DNA of 64,000 nucleotides, from contig NZ_QWEK01000022.1 of assembly GCF_009935845.1 (NCBI RefSeq), forward strand, positions 16,586-80,585, in the 5' to 3' direction. The translations under genes and the position numbers were made by a program. Each line of letters opens with the position of its first letter. The stretch's first letter is position 1. Source of the DNA: Pseudoflavonifractor sp. 524-17 (GTDB lineage: Bacteria > Bacillota > Clostridia > Oscillospirales > Oscillospiraceae). Under the pieces are notes generated by a model that saw nothing but the letters and a program-made list of their open reading frames with translations, searched no databases and was not told the DNA's origin. Below are positions 1 through 7,999 of this stretch, piece after piece.

Positions 1-84
1 CAGGGGGACCTCCTCCATACCCAGAGGGACAATGCTGTCCCGGATAAGAGAGAGGGCCTCCTCCAGTTCAATCCCCATACGCAT
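1..84 (-). CDS. moeA: Molybdopterin molybdenumtransferase MoeA, N-terminal fragment
   Basis: The first 28 codons of a minus-strand gene run off the left edge. The N-terminus reads MRMGIELEEALSLIRDSIVP, which resembles the start of MoeA proteins, the enzymes that insert molybdate into adenylylated molybdopterin. The ATG lies 2 bases after the stop of the upstream molybdopterin-binding gene (TGACCATG), so the two are probably translationally coupled and share the Moco-type riboswitch transcript. Only the N-terminus is visible, so the assignment leans on this similarity and on the neighbour. Confidence 0.6.
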   Translation of the reverse strand, partial: MRMGIELEEALSLIRDSIVPLGMEEVPL

Positions 85-86
85 GG

Positions 87-1112
87 TCAGCCCTCCTTGC
101 CGAAGGGGCAGATGGGATAGTGGCAGGTCTTGCACCCCAGGCACAGCCCCCCATGGCCCAGCCTGGCCAGATCGGTCCGGCTGACGGGGAGATTGCACAG
201 CACCCGGGGGAGGATCAGGTCAAAGATGGTGGCCTTGGCGTACATGACGCAGCCGGGCAGGCCCATCACCGGCGTACCGCCGGGGAAATACCCCAGCAGG
301 AACATGGCGCCGGGGAGAACTGGGGCGCCGTAGGCTGTCACCTCCGCCCCGGCGGCTTTGATGGCCCCTGGGGTCTGGTCGTCTGGATCCACGCTCATGC
401 CCCCGGTACACAGGATCAGCTCCGCGCCGCTGTCTCGGGCGGTCTGAATGGCGGAAACGATCTGTTCCCGGTCGTCCGGGACCTTCACATGGGACGCCAC
501 CTCCACCCCAAAGGCGGCCAGTTTGGCCAGGAGGACGGGGGTAAACTTGTCCTCAATGCGGCCCAGATAGACCTCGGTGCCGGTGGTGATGACGGCGGCG
601 GTCTTCCGGGCGAAGGGGTGCAGGGTGAGCAGGGGGATCTTCCCTGCGGCCTCCTCCGCGGCCCGCACCCGCTCCTCGGAGACCACCAGGGGGATGACCC
701 GCATCCCCGCCAGCTTGTCCCCAGGCTGGACCACGGTGTTGGTATGGCGGGTGGCAATCATCACCTCTTCCACGCAGTTGACGGCAAACAGGCGCTCCAC
801 ATCCACCTGGAACAGGCCGTGGATGGCGGCGGTTAGCTCGATTTTGCCCTCTTTTACATCAGAGGCGTCCATATGCTGGTTTTTGGCCAGGGCACACAGC
901 CGCTGGGCGGCCTCGTCCTCGTGGAGCATTCCCTCGGTCTTCTCCCAGACGTAGAGATGGTCCTTGCCCATGGACAGGAGCACGGGGATGTCCTCCTGAG
1001 TGACAATGTGGCCCTTGCGGAAGGCGGCGTCCTTCATCACCCCGGGGACAATGCGGGTCAGGTCGTGGCAGAGCACGTGGCCCACCGCCTGGGTGGTATC
1101 AATGAGCTTCAT
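87..1112 (-). CDS. Molybdopterin-binding (MoaB/Mog-fold) protein with Cys-rich tail
   Basis: A 341-residue protein carrying a MoaB/Mog-type molybdopterin-binding domain: TTGTEV at about residues 176-181 and CTGGMSVDPDD at about 235-245 are the loops that contact the pterin phosphate in this fold. Members act in molybdenum cofactor handling in the cytoplasm. The C-terminus holds a cysteine cluster (CLGCKTCHYPICPF, about 324-337) that could bind metal; this tail is not part of the classic MoaB fold. The start ATG at 1112 has a GGGGGA ribosome site; a longer upstream frame would run into the leader terminator and is rejected. It is the first gene after the Moco-type riboswitch and is followed directly by moeA. 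Confidence 0.85.
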   Translation of the reverse strand: MKLIDTTQAVGHVLCHDLTRIVPGVMKDAAFRKGHIVTQEDIPVLLSMGKDHLYVWEKTEGMLHEDEAAQRLCALAKNQHMDASDVKEGKIELTAAIHGLFQVDVERLFAVNCVEEVMIATRHTNTVVQPGDKLAGMRVIPLVVSEERVRAAEEAAGKIPLLTLHPFARKTAAVITTGTEVYLGRIEDKFTPVLLAKLAAFGVEVASHVKVPDDREQIVSAIQTARDSGAELILCTGGMSVDPDDQTPGAIKAAGAEVTAYGAPVLPGAMFLLGYFPGGTPVMGLPGCVMYAKATIFDLILPRVLCNLPVSRTDLARLGHGGLCLGCKTCHYPICPFGKEG

Positions 1113-1139
1113 AGGATGGTTCCCCCTGATTCTAATTTG

Positions 1140-1180
1140 TAAAAACTGGGAGCGCCGCACAACAAGGCGGCGCTCCCAGT
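1140..1180 (-). terminator. Intrinsic terminator, expression platform of the Moco-type riboswitch
   Basis: A perfect 14-bp stem (ACTGGGAGCGCCGC at 1145-1158 with its complement at 1167-1180) has an 8-nt loop and a TTTTT tract on the minus strand. It lies between the aptamer and the first gene, so it can end transcription in the leader. Confidence 0.8.
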
Positions 1181-1207
1181 TTGAACCCGGAACAAAAAAT
1201 AATACAT

Positions 1208-1318
1208 TCCGTCCCATGGAAAGCGGCCCCTTTTCAAAAGGAAGGCTGAGCCGTTTCCACCCCAGCCCGGCGGCGCGGCGTCATAGGCACAGCCCTTAGA
1301 CGCCTTTGCTCGGAGCAC
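1208..1318 (-). promoter_or_regulatory. Molybdenum cofactor (Moco) riboswitch aptamer
   Basis: Read on the minus strand, the leader holds the conserved blocks CTCCGAGC, AAGGGCTGTGCC, GACGCCGC, GGGTGGAAACGGC and CTCAGCCTTCC in the order expected for the Moco RNA motif. It sits directly upstream of molybdopterin genes and is followed by an intrinsic terminator. Related tungsten-cofactor (Wco) RNAs share most of these blocks, so the ligand may be Moco or Wco. The identification is from motif memory plus genomic context. Confidence 0.78.
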
Positions 1319-1333
1319 AATTCAGTTTTTGCT

Positions 1334-1362
1334 ATTATACTATACCGTCTGATAAAATGCAA
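1334..1362 (-). promoter_or_regulatory. Promoter of the molybdopterin operon
   Basis: Minus-strand -35 TTGCAT (1357-1362), 17-bp spacer and consensus -10 TATAAT (1334-1339). Transcription would start just before the Moco aptamer. Confidence 0.7.
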
Positions 1363-1413
1363 GCCGCCGGCGGACGGAAAAGCAGGTAGCCGCTGCCGGA
1401 TTCTCCGCTGGCC

Positions 1414-1926
1414 TCAGCCCTGCTCCAGCTCTGGGATGAGGTTTTTCTCATAATAGGCCAAGGCGCCCACGGTACCTGCGTGCCGGTAGCCGGCGGACTG
1501 GAAGAAGGCCCGGGCGGCCTGGTTCTCCCCGCACACGGACAGGCGGACCACACTCCGGCCCTTTCCCGCCGCCAGTCCCTCGGCAAAGGCCATCATGCTC
1601 CGGCCAGTGCCCCGCCGCCACAGGACAGGGTGAACCGCCAGGTCCTGGACGGTGAGCACCTCTCCCCGCTTGGCGCTCTCAGACCAGTCCACCCCGGCAA
1701 AGCCCTCCGGCTGGCCGGGGATGAGCACCGCGGCGCAGGCCACGTCGCCCCCCTGGATACAGACATAGAGCGTACCGGCCTTCCCGGCGGCCCGGGCGGT
1801 GTCCCGGTTGGGACCGCCCTCCCCCTCCCAGCCGGTACGGACCCGGCCCTGGGACTCCCAGCGGAGCACAGCGTTATACAGCTCCGCAACACCATCCAGA
1901 TCTTGGGGTGCCGCACGACGAATCAT
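1414..1926 (-). CDS. GNAT-family N-acetyltransferase
   Basis: A 170-residue single-domain GNAT acyl-CoA N-acyltransferase. The fold is shown by the central strand VLTVQDLAVHP and the acetyl-CoA pyrophosphate loop WRRGTGRSMM, followed by GENQAARAFFQSAGYRHAG, the usual GNAT C-terminal motif. The substrate cannot be read from sequence. The start ATG at 1926 is chosen because a GGGAGGAG ribosome site lies just upstream. It has its own promoter about 190 bases upstream and ends just before the promoter of the molybdopterin operon, so it is probably a single-gene unit. Confidence 0.8.
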   Translation of the reverse strand: MIRRAAPQDLDGVAELYNAVLRWESQGRVRTGWEGEGGPNRDTARAAGKAGTLYVCIQGGDVACAAVLIPGQPEGFAGVDWSESAKRGEVLTVQDLAVHPVLWRRGTGRSMMAFAEGLAAGKGRSVVRLSVCGENQAARAFFQSAGYRHAGTVGALAYYEKNLIPELEQG

Positions 1927-2113
1927 AGTACACAACTCCTCCCTGTGATAAATTGATCTCAGACGCTGTGCCAACCGCCAAGACCTGCCGATTTGCGAGA
2001 CAGCCTTGCCGGCGGCAAGGCAAAAAATCGCAGGAATCCTGGGTGAATTTCAAAATTTTTAACCCAGCCAGGGGCAGTTTTGGCCGCAAAGATTTCCTTT
2101 TTTCGCTGCCTTT

Positions 2114-2142
2114 ATTATAATGGCTGTGCGGCCGGTTGACAA
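2114..2142 (-). promoter_or_regulatory. Promoter of the GNAT gene with a long leader
   Basis: Minus-strand -35 TTGTCA (2137-2142), 17-bp spacer and -10 TATAAT (2114-2119). The transcript would have a leader of about 180 nt before the ATG at 1926, containing a GCCTTGCCG/CGGCAAGGC hairpin near 2008-2025. I do not recognise this leader as a known riboswitch. Confidence 0.65.
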
Positions 2143-2195
2143 GGGGGGAATCTGTTCTCTCATTCCTTTCCATGTCAAATAAGCGCAAAAAATGA

Positions 2196-2224
2196 TTGAC
2201 AATCCATATATTGCATGGTATCCT
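2196..2224 (+). promoter_or_regulatory. Promoter of the MATE exporter gene
   Basis: Consensus -35 TTGACA (2196-2201), 17-bp spacer and -10 TATCCT (2219-2224). It is back to back with the GNAT promoter and starts a leader of about 270 nt. Confidence 0.7.
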
Positions 2225-2240
2225 GTCAGATACGGTCTGA

Positions 2241-2335
2241 GATTGGAACGACGCCTGCGTGTGTATGCAGAGAATATGCAGGCAGGGTTGTACTTAGTTT
2301 CCCCGTCGAATGCAAGCGGTCTCCGCACCGCGGCA
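2241..2335 (+). promoter_or_regulatory. Structured leader of MATE exporter, candidate guanidine-IV (mepA) riboswitch
   Basis: The leader folds into nested pairings: CGAC (2249-2252) with GTCG (2305-2308), GCCTGC (2253-2258) with GCAGGC (2278-2283), GGG (2285-2287) with CCCC (2301-2304), and a small hairpin GCGGT/ACCGC (about 2316-2331). A terminator follows. Guanidine-IV RNAs, first named the mepA motif, are found upstream of MATE exporters in Clostridia, so the context fits. I cannot align it to the family model, so the class is an inference; the existence of a structured attenuator is better supported. Confidence 0.5.
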
Positions 2336-2361
2336 GGTACCTTTCTTTCCTTTATTGTCAT

Positions 2362-2402
2362 GTAGGCGGCTGTCCTCTGGATAGGACAGCGCCTGCTTTT
2401 TA
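2362..2402 (+). terminator. Leader terminator before the MATE gene
   Basis: GGCGGCTGTCCT pairs with AGGACAGCGCC (one bulge) and is followed by TTTTT. It lies between the structured leader and the start codon, as expected for a transcription-attenuating riboswitch. Confidence 0.75.
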
Positions 2403-2498
2403 TTAGATGGGTTTTCCCTGATGGACACGCCGCCGGAGAAAGCGGGGCTTTTTCCACAGACCGGAATGATATATGATCTAATTCAGGAGGAGAATTCC

Positions 2499-3827
2499 AT
2501 GGAACAACAGCTTGCGCAGGAGTTCCGCTTTCCGGAGCTGCTGCGCTTCGCGCTGCCCTCTATCATTATGATGATGTTTACCTCTCTCTACACCGTGGTG
2601 GACGGGTATTTCGTGTCCAACTACGTGGGGGCGGAGGCCATGGCGGCGCTGAATCTGATCTATCCCGTCCAGAGCACGGCCATGGGGCTGAGCTTTATGT
2701 TTTCCACCGGCGGCGGCGCCATTGTGGCCATCCGCATGGGCCAGGGCCGTATGGAGGAGGCCAACCGGGCCTTTACGCTGGTGATGCTGGCGGCGGCGGT
2801 AGTGGCTGGGACAGTGACGGCCTTGACCCTGTGGCAGCTGGAGCCTCTGTGCCGCTGGCTGGGGGCGGAGGGCGCCACTTTACAGCCCAGCCGGGTCTAT
2901 CTGGGAACCCTCATCTGCTTCAACGCCGCGGCCGCCCTGCAATACCAGTTTCAGAGCTTTCTCATCACCGCCGGCCGGCCAAAGCTGGGCCTGGGTATGA
3001 GCATGGCCGCGGGCGGCTTCAACATGGTCTTTGACTATCTGCTCATCGTGCCGGGAAAGCTTGGGGTGGCGGGGGCAGCCCTGGCCACCGGCGGCGGTTA
3101 CTGCATCGCCGCCGCTGGCGGCCTGATCTTCTTTTTCTGGAACCGGAAGGGCCTGCACTTCGTCCGCCCCCGGTGGGAGGGGCGGATGCTGCTGCGCACC
3201 TGCGCCAACGGATCGTCGGAGATGGTGACCAATCTGTCCGCGGCTGTGACCACTCTGCTGTTTAACTTCTACACGCTGCGCTTCGCTGGAACAGACGGTG
3301 TAGCCGCCATTACCGCCATGTTCTACTGCCAGTTTCTCATGACCTCCCTTTTCTTCGGATTTACTATGGGGGCGGGGCCGGTGATTTCCTACCACTTCGG
3401 GGCGGAGCACCGGGACTACCTCCGCCGGGTGCTCCGGCAGTGCCTGTGGTTTGTGCTGGGGGCGTCTGTGCTGATTTTCGGCGTTTCCATTTTGGGGGCG
3501 GAACAGATTGTGGGGGCCTTTTTCCAGCCGGGCAGCAGCGTATACGCCATGGCGGTGGAGGGCTTCCGCCTGTTCGCCCTGTCCTTCCTCTTCTCGGGGC
3601 TGAACATCTCCGCCTCCGCACTCTTTACTGCCCTGGGAGACGGAACCACCTCCGCCCAGATTTCCTTCGCCCGGACGCTGGTGCTGGAGATCGCCGCTGT
3701 GGCGGCCATGGCCTATTTCTGGCAGCTTACCGGTGTCTGGCTGGCCATCCCCGTGTCCGAGCTGCTCACCGTGGCCCTGGTGCTCCCCCTCCTCCGCCGC
3801 CTGCACACCCGATTTCATATCTTTTAA
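2499..3827 (+). CDS. MATE-family multidrug efflux transporter (MepA-like)
   Basis: A 442-residue integral membrane protein with about 12 hydrophobic segments and two repeated halves. The early segment (ALPSIIMMMFTSLYTVVDGY, about residues 18-37) is typical of MepA-type MATE exporters, which expel cationic drugs or metabolites in exchange for Na+ or H+. The start ATG at 2499 has AGGAGG 8 bases upstream; the longer frame overlaps the leader terminator and is rejected. A structured attenuator precedes it, which suggests that the inducing compound is also the exported one. A terminator follows at once, so it is monocistronic. Confidence 0.9.
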   Translation: MEQQLAQEFRFPELLRFALPSIIMMMFTSLYTVVDGYFVSNYVGAEAMAALNLIYPVQSTAMGLSFMFSTGGGAIVAIRMGQGRMEEANRAFTLVMLAAAVVAGTVTALTLWQLEPLCRWLGAEGATLQPSRVYLGTLICFNAAAALQYQFQSFLITAGRPKLGLGMSMAAGGFNMVFDYLLIVPGKLGVAGAALATGGGYCIAAAGGLIFFFWNRKGLHFVRPRWEGRMLLRTCANGSSEMVTNLSAAVTTLLFNFYTLRFAGTDGVAAITAMFYCQFLMTSLFFGFTMGAGPVISYHFGAEHRDYLRRVLRQCLWFVLGASVLIFGVSILGAEQIVGAFFQPGSSVYAMAVEGFRLFALSFLFSGLNISASALFTALGDGTTSAQISFARTLVLEIAAVAAMAYFWQLTGVWLAIPVSELLTVALVLPLLRRLHTRFHIF

Positions 3828-3836
3828 CGCAAAAAA

Positions 3837-3878
3837 GCGCCTCCGCCCCCACAGTAAGGGACGGAGGCACTTTTTGTG
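3837..3878 (+). terminator. Terminator after the MATE gene
   Basis: GCCTCCG pairs with CGGAGGC and is followed by TTTTT on the plus strand. The hairpin also lies just beyond the 3' end of the convergent HIT gene. Confidence 0.8.
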
Positions 3879-3879
3879 T

Positions 3880-4218
3880 TTAGCCCGGAGGCCAGGTCAT
3901 ATCCCGGCCGGCCAGGACATGGAAGTGCAGGTGGGCCACGCTCTGGCCCGCCTGGGCCCCGCAGTTGGACACCACCCGGAAGTCGGTGATCCCCAGCTCT
4001 TTGGTGACCTTGGAAATCACCTCGAAGATATGGGCCACCACGGCGGAGTTCTCCGCCGTCACCGCCCCGCAGGAGGGGATGTGGGTCTTTGGAATCACCA
4101 GAAAATGGGTGGGCGCCTGGGGGTCAATGTCGTGAAACGCCAGGCACTGATCGTCCTCGTAGACCTTGTTGGACGGGATCCCTCCCGCCGCGATGTTACA
4201 GAACAGACAGTCAGACAT
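3880..4218 (-). CDS. HIT-family (HinT-like) nucleotide hydrolase
   Basis: A 112-residue histidine-triad protein. The catalytic motif HLHFH (residues 96-100) is followed by VL, giving the HxHxHxx signature of purine nucleoside phosphoramidases such as HinT. An N-terminal CLFC pair (residues 4-7) is the usual zinc-binding start of bacterial HinT proteins. The length is normal for the family. TTAGGAGG precedes the ATG. It lies downstream of alaS and a secreted protein on the same strand. HinT homologues elsewhere hydrolyse aminoacyl-adenylates, so a link to alaS is possible but not shown. Confidence 0.9.
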   Translation of the reverse strand: MSDCLFCNIAAGGIPSNKVYEDDQCLAFHDIDPQAPTHFLVIPKTHIPSCGAVTAENSAVVAHIFEVISKVTKELGITDFRVVSNCGAQAGQSVAHLHFHVLAGRDMTWPPG

Positions 4219-4227
4219 AGAAACCTC

Positions 4228-4857
4228 CTAATCACAGGATGAAATGGGACTCCACACCACCGTCCGCCGGGGCTGGAGATTTTGAATAAACAGGTCTGTA
4301 TAGGTCTGTGCGTCCACCTCCCGGCCGTTGTAGGACCAGGACAGAGGGGTACCGGGCGGCTCGCTGCTGTAGCGGTGGGCCCAGGACTCCAGGGGCTGCT
4401 CCCCCCGGCCGGTTTCGTCCATGGTGTAGACGCTGTGGGAGAGGACGCCGCCGTAGTCATACATGACCAGAATTTTGCCGTCGGTGAGGGGCTCCACCAC
4501 GTAATTCATCTCGTGGTCCTGCCAGTACCAGCACTGGACGGCGCCCTCCGCCTCGTGAAAGATCCGGGAGATAGCGGGGGTGTCCGCCAGGCGGAGGAAG
4601 AGCTCCGGCGCCCCGTCCCCGTCCAGGTCGGTAAGGGCGTATTCCCACGCCCAGTCCTCCCGGTCCAGGTCCGCGGCCAGCCGCGCCCCCCAATCCTCAT
4701 CCGCCGGGGCAGAGATCTCTCCCGCCAGCAGGGCGGCGTAGGCCGGGGGCAGTTCCCCCGCCCCGGCGGGCGGGGCGGGCTGGGACAGGCCGGACAGCGC
4801 CAGGACAGAGGGCAGCGCCAGATCCAGAACGCAGCGCAGGATGGGAACAGAGAGCAT
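4228..4857 (-). CDS. Putative exported protein with a DLDGDG calcium-like motif
   Basis: A 209-residue protein that I do not assign to a family. The N-terminus is hydrophobic (about residues 3-22) followed by Pro/Ala, resembling a weak signal peptide or membrane anchor, although it lacks early lysines. ALTDLDGDGAPELF (about 74-87) is the DxDxDG loop seen in FG-GAP/dockerin-like calcium-binding segments. The ATG follows the alaS stop by only a few bases, so it is cotranscribed and probably coupled. The function is unknown. Confidence 0.65.
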   Translation of the reverse strand: MLSVPILRCVLDLALPSVLALSGLSQPAPPAGAGELPPAYAALLAGEISAPADEDWGARLAADLDREDWAWEYALTDLDGDGAPELFLRLADTPAISRIFHEAEGAVQCWYWQDHEMNYVVEPLTDGKILVMYDYGGVLSHSVYTMDETGRGEQPLESWAHRYSSEPPGTPLSWSYNGREVDAQTYTDLFIQNLQPRRTVVWSPISSCD

Positions 4858-4860
4858 ACG

Positions 4861-7509
4861 CTACACCCCCAGCTTCTCCGCCACGAAGCCGTCCACCATG
4901 GCCAGGGCGTCATCCAGCTTGAGCACATCGGTACCGCCCCCCATGGCGGAGTCGGGCTTGCCGCCCCCCTTGCCGCCGCAGACCGGGGCGATGGTTTTGA
5001 TGATATCCCCGGCTTTGACGCCCTTGCCCACGGCCTCCTTGCCGCAGACGGCCTGGAAGGTGATCTTGCCCTCGTTGACAGTGGCCAGCACCGCCACCAC
5101 CCAGGGATCCTTGTCCCGCAGGAAATCACCCATTTTGCGCAGGCGGCTGGCGTCGGCATCGCTGAGGGCGGCGGTCAGCACCTTCAGGCCCCCCACATCC
5201 TTGGCGCCCATGAGGAAGCGGCCTGCCTCGCCCACGGCCTCCTTGGACTTGAAGTGCTCCACCAGACGGCGCAGCTCCTTGAGCTCCTCTGTGTTCTGAA
5301 TGGCCTTCTCCCGCAGCTCGCCCGGGCGGGTCTTCAGCACCGCCGCCGCCTCAAAGAGCAGCTTCTGGTTGCGGTTCATAATCTCCAGGGACAGGGCGCC
5401 GGTGGTGGCCTCAATGCGGCGCACGCCGGAGGCCACGGAGAACTCGCTGTCGATGTGGAACACCCCGGCCTTGGCGGTGTTGTCCAGATGGGTGCCGCCG
5501 CAGAACTCCATGGAGAACTCCCCCATCTCCACCACACGGACGATGTCCCCGTACTTCTCGCCAAAAACGGCCACGGCCCCCTTCTGCTTGGCCTGCTCAA
5601 TGGGCAGCTCCTCGGTCACCACGGGGATGCCCTCCAGAATTTTGCTGTTCACCAGCCCGTCCACCTGGGCCAGCTGCTCGGGGGTGACGGCCTCAAAGTG
5701 GGTGAAGTCGAAGCGCAGCCGGTCTGGCTCCACCAGCGAACCCGCCTGATGGACGTGATCCCCCAGCACCTGGCGCAGGGCGGCGTCCAGCATGTGGGTG
5801 GCGGAGTGGGCCCGCATGATGGCCTTACGGCGCTCGCTGTCGATGGATACGGTGGCCACATCCCCCACCTTCAGGGAGCCGGACTTCACCACGCCGTAGT
5901 GCATATACTTGCCGCCCTTGTTCTTCTGCACATCGGCGACCTCAAACACCCCGCCGGGGCCCTCAATTCGGCCGTGGTCCGCCACCTGGCCGCCCATCTC
6001 GGCGTACATGGTGGTCTGGTCCAGCACCAGAATGGCCTGGGTCCCCGCCACGATCTGGTCCCGCAGCTCCTCCTCGGCCACAATGGCCAGGATTTTGCCC
6101 TGGGTGACGTGGCTGTCATAGCCCATAAACCGGGTCTCCGGCAGCTCCTTGCCGAACTCCACCCCGGCCCAGCCCAGGTCGCCCAGGGCCTCTCTGGCCT
6201 TCCGGGCCCGGGTCTTCTGCTCCTGCATCAGGGCGCGGAACCCCTCCTCGTCCACGGTGAGGCCCTGCTCCCCGGCCATCTCCGTGGTCAGATCCACGGG
6301 GAAGCCGTAGGTGTCGTAGAGCTTAAAGGCGTCGGCCCCAGAGAACACCTTTTCCCCCTTGGCCTTGTGGCTGGAGAGCATATCGTCAAAGATGCGCATA
6401 CCGCCGTCGATGGTCCGGGCGAAGTTCTCCTCCTCCACCCGGATAACTTTTGTAAGATAGGCCTGCCGCTCCCGCAGCTCGGGGTAATGGCCCTCGTTCT
6501 CCCCGATGACCGCGGCGCACACCTCGTACAGGAAGGGGTCGTTGACTCCCAGCAGCTTGCCGTGGCGGGCCGCCCGGCGAAGCAGCCGGCGCAGCACATA
6601 GCCCCGGCCCTCGTTGGATGGGAGCACTCCGTCGCAGATCATAAAAGCAGCGGAGCGGATGTGGTCGGTGATAATGCGCAGGGACACGTCGGTCTTGGCG
6701 CTTTCGCCATAGTGGGCGTGGGTGATCTCGGACACCTTGTTGGTGATGTTCATCACCGTATCCACGTCAAAGAGCGAGGGCACATCCTGACACACCACTG
6801 CCAGCCGCTCCAGGCCCATGCCAGTGTCAATATTCTTCTGGGCCAGGTCGGTGTAGTGCCCCTCCCCGTCGTTGTTGAACTGGGAGAAGACGTTGTTCCA
6901 GACCTCCATATACCGGTCGCAGTCGCAGCCCACGGTGCAGCCCCCTTTGCCGCAGCCGTACTGCTCTCCCCGGTCGTAGTAGACCTCGGAACAGGGGCCG
7001 CAGGGGCCGGAGCCGTGCTCCCAGAAGTTATCCTCCTTGCCGAAGCGGAAAATCCGCTCGGCGGGAATACCGATGTCCTTGTTCCAGATTGCGAAGGCCT
7101 CGTCATCGTCCTGATAGACGGAGGGATAGAGGCGCTCCGGGTCCAGGCCCACCCACTCTGGGGAGGTGAGGAACTCCCAGCACCAGGCAATGGCCTCCTT
7201 TTTGAAGTAGTCACCGAAGGAGAAGTTGCCCAGCATCTCAAAATAGGTGCCGTGGCGGGCGGTTTTGCCGATGTTGTCAATGTCACCGGTGCGGATGCAC
7301 TTCTGGCAGGTACAGACGCGGTTGCGGGGGGGCTCTTTCTCGCCGGTAAAGTAGGGCTTCATAGGCGCCATGCCGGAGTTAATCAGCAGCAGAGACGCGT
7401 CGTTCTGGGGCACCAGGGAAAAGCTGGGGAGACGGAGATGGCCCTTGGTCTCAAAAAATTTCAGGAACATCTCCCGGAGCTCGTTCACTCCATAGGGTTT
7501 GTTTGGCAT
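4861..7509 (-). CDS. alaS: Alanine--tRNA ligase
   Basis: An 882-residue full-length AlaRS, the class-II synthetase charging tRNA-Ala. The N-terminal catalytic core is clear (GHLRLPSFSL, RHGTYFEMLGNFSFGDYFK). The editing domain that clears mischarged Ser/Gly has its metal ligands HSATH (about 567-571) and CGGTH (about 669-673). The C-terminal glycine-rich segment (GGKGGGKPDSAMGGG) is typical. GGAGG lies 9 bases before the ATG. It is the second gene of a transcript led by an alanine-type T-box, so uncharged tRNA-Ala should raise expression. Confidence 0.98.
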   Translation of the reverse strand: MPNKPYGVNELREMFLKFFETKGHLRLPSFSLVPQNDASLLLINSGMAPMKPYFTGEKEPPRNRVCTCQKCIRTGDIDNIGKTARHGTYFEMLGNFSFGDYFKKEAIAWCWEFLTSPEWVGLDPERLYPSVYQDDDEAFAIWNKDIGIPAERIFRFGKEDNFWEHGSGPCGPCSEVYYDRGEQYGCGKGGCTVGCDCDRYMEVWNNVFSQFNNDGEGHYTDLAQKNIDTGMGLERLAVVCQDVPSLFDVDTVMNITNKVSEITHAHYGESAKTDVSLRIITDHIRSAAFMICDGVLPSNEGRGYVLRRLLRRAARHGKLLGVNDPFLYEVCAAVIGENEGHYPELRERQAYLTKVIRVEEENFARTIDGGMRIFDDMLSSHKAKGEKVFSGADAFKLYDTYGFPVDLTTEMAGEQGLTVDEEGFRALMQEQKTRARKAREALGDLGWAGVEFGKELPETRFMGYDSHVTQGKILAIVAEEELRDQIVAGTQAILVLDQTTMYAEMGGQVADHGRIEGPGGVFEVADVQKNKGGKYMHYGVVKSGSLKVGDVATVSIDSERRKAIMRAHSATHMLDAALRQVLGDHVHQAGSLVEPDRLRFDFTHFEAVTPEQLAQVDGLVNSKILEGIPVVTEELPIEQAKQKGAVAVFGEKYGDIVRVVEMGEFSMEFCGGTHLDNTAKAGVFHIDSEFSVASGVRRIEATTGALSLEIMNRNQKLLFEAAAVLKTRPGELREKAIQNTEELKELRRLVEHFKSKEAVGEAGRFLMGAKDVGGLKVLTAALSDADASRLRKMGDFLRDKDPWVVAVLATVNEGKITFQAVCGKEAVGKGVKAGDIIKTIAPVCGGKGGGKPDSAMGGGTDVLKLDDALAMVDGFVAEKLGV

Positions 7510-7534
7510 TGGTCGTTACCTCCATCTTGTTTCG

Positions 7535-7972
7535 TTAAATCCACTGGATAAAAGCGGTTTTGTCCTGGCTGTTATAGCCGGCGTTCCGGTAAAAGCGCAG
7601 GGTATTTTCCTCTCTGCTCCCAGTCAGCAGCATTATTTTATAGCAATGACATTCCTGCGCAATCTGCTTCGCAAAGGCGAGGCAGGCAGCTGCCAGTCCC
7701 TGCCTTCTGTGTCTGGCGTCTGTGATTACATTTTCAATCAGTGCGTAGGGCCGCTGTCCGTGGGTCAGATTTGGAATAACAGTGAGAACACAGGAGGAAA
7801 CAATCTGTCCTCCCCTTTCCGCCACGATAATGTGGTGATTCCTATCTTGAAGGATATCCGCCCACAGTGCAGACAATGCCTGACTCTCCTCCGGCATGGG
7901 ATTATTGTGGAGCTGTGTATACAGCGTGAGCAAGCCATATAGATCCTGCCTCCGGACCTCCCTGACTGTCAT
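7535..7972 (-). CDS. GNAT-family N-acetyltransferase in the alaS T-box operon
   Basis: A 145-residue GNAT enzyme. ENVITDARHRRQGLAAACL is the acetyl-CoA-binding strand and loop, and EENTLRFYRNAGYN is the usual C-terminal GNAT motif. It lies between the T-box leader and alaS with a 25-base gap to alaS, so it is the first gene controlled by the T-box. Its third-position base use looks more AT-rich than the flanking genes, which hints at a separate origin. The substrate is unknown; a role in amino-acid or aminoacyl detoxification is only a guess from position. Confidence 0.85.
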   Translation of the reverse strand: MTVREVRRQDLYGLLTLYTQLHNNPMPEESQALSALWADILQDRNHHIIVAERGGQIVSSCVLTVIPNLTHGQRPYALIENVITDARHRRQGLAAACLAFAKQIAQECHCYKIMLLTGSREENTLRFYRNAGYNSQDKTAFIQWI

Positions 7973-7999
7973 GTCTCCCCCCTGTCAATCCTTCCAAAC

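Noticed and set aside
4282..7551. A 1089-codon open frame opposite alaS.
   Set aside because: It is the antisense shadow of alaS: low-complexity Gly/His/Leu-rich product, no ribosome site, no family.
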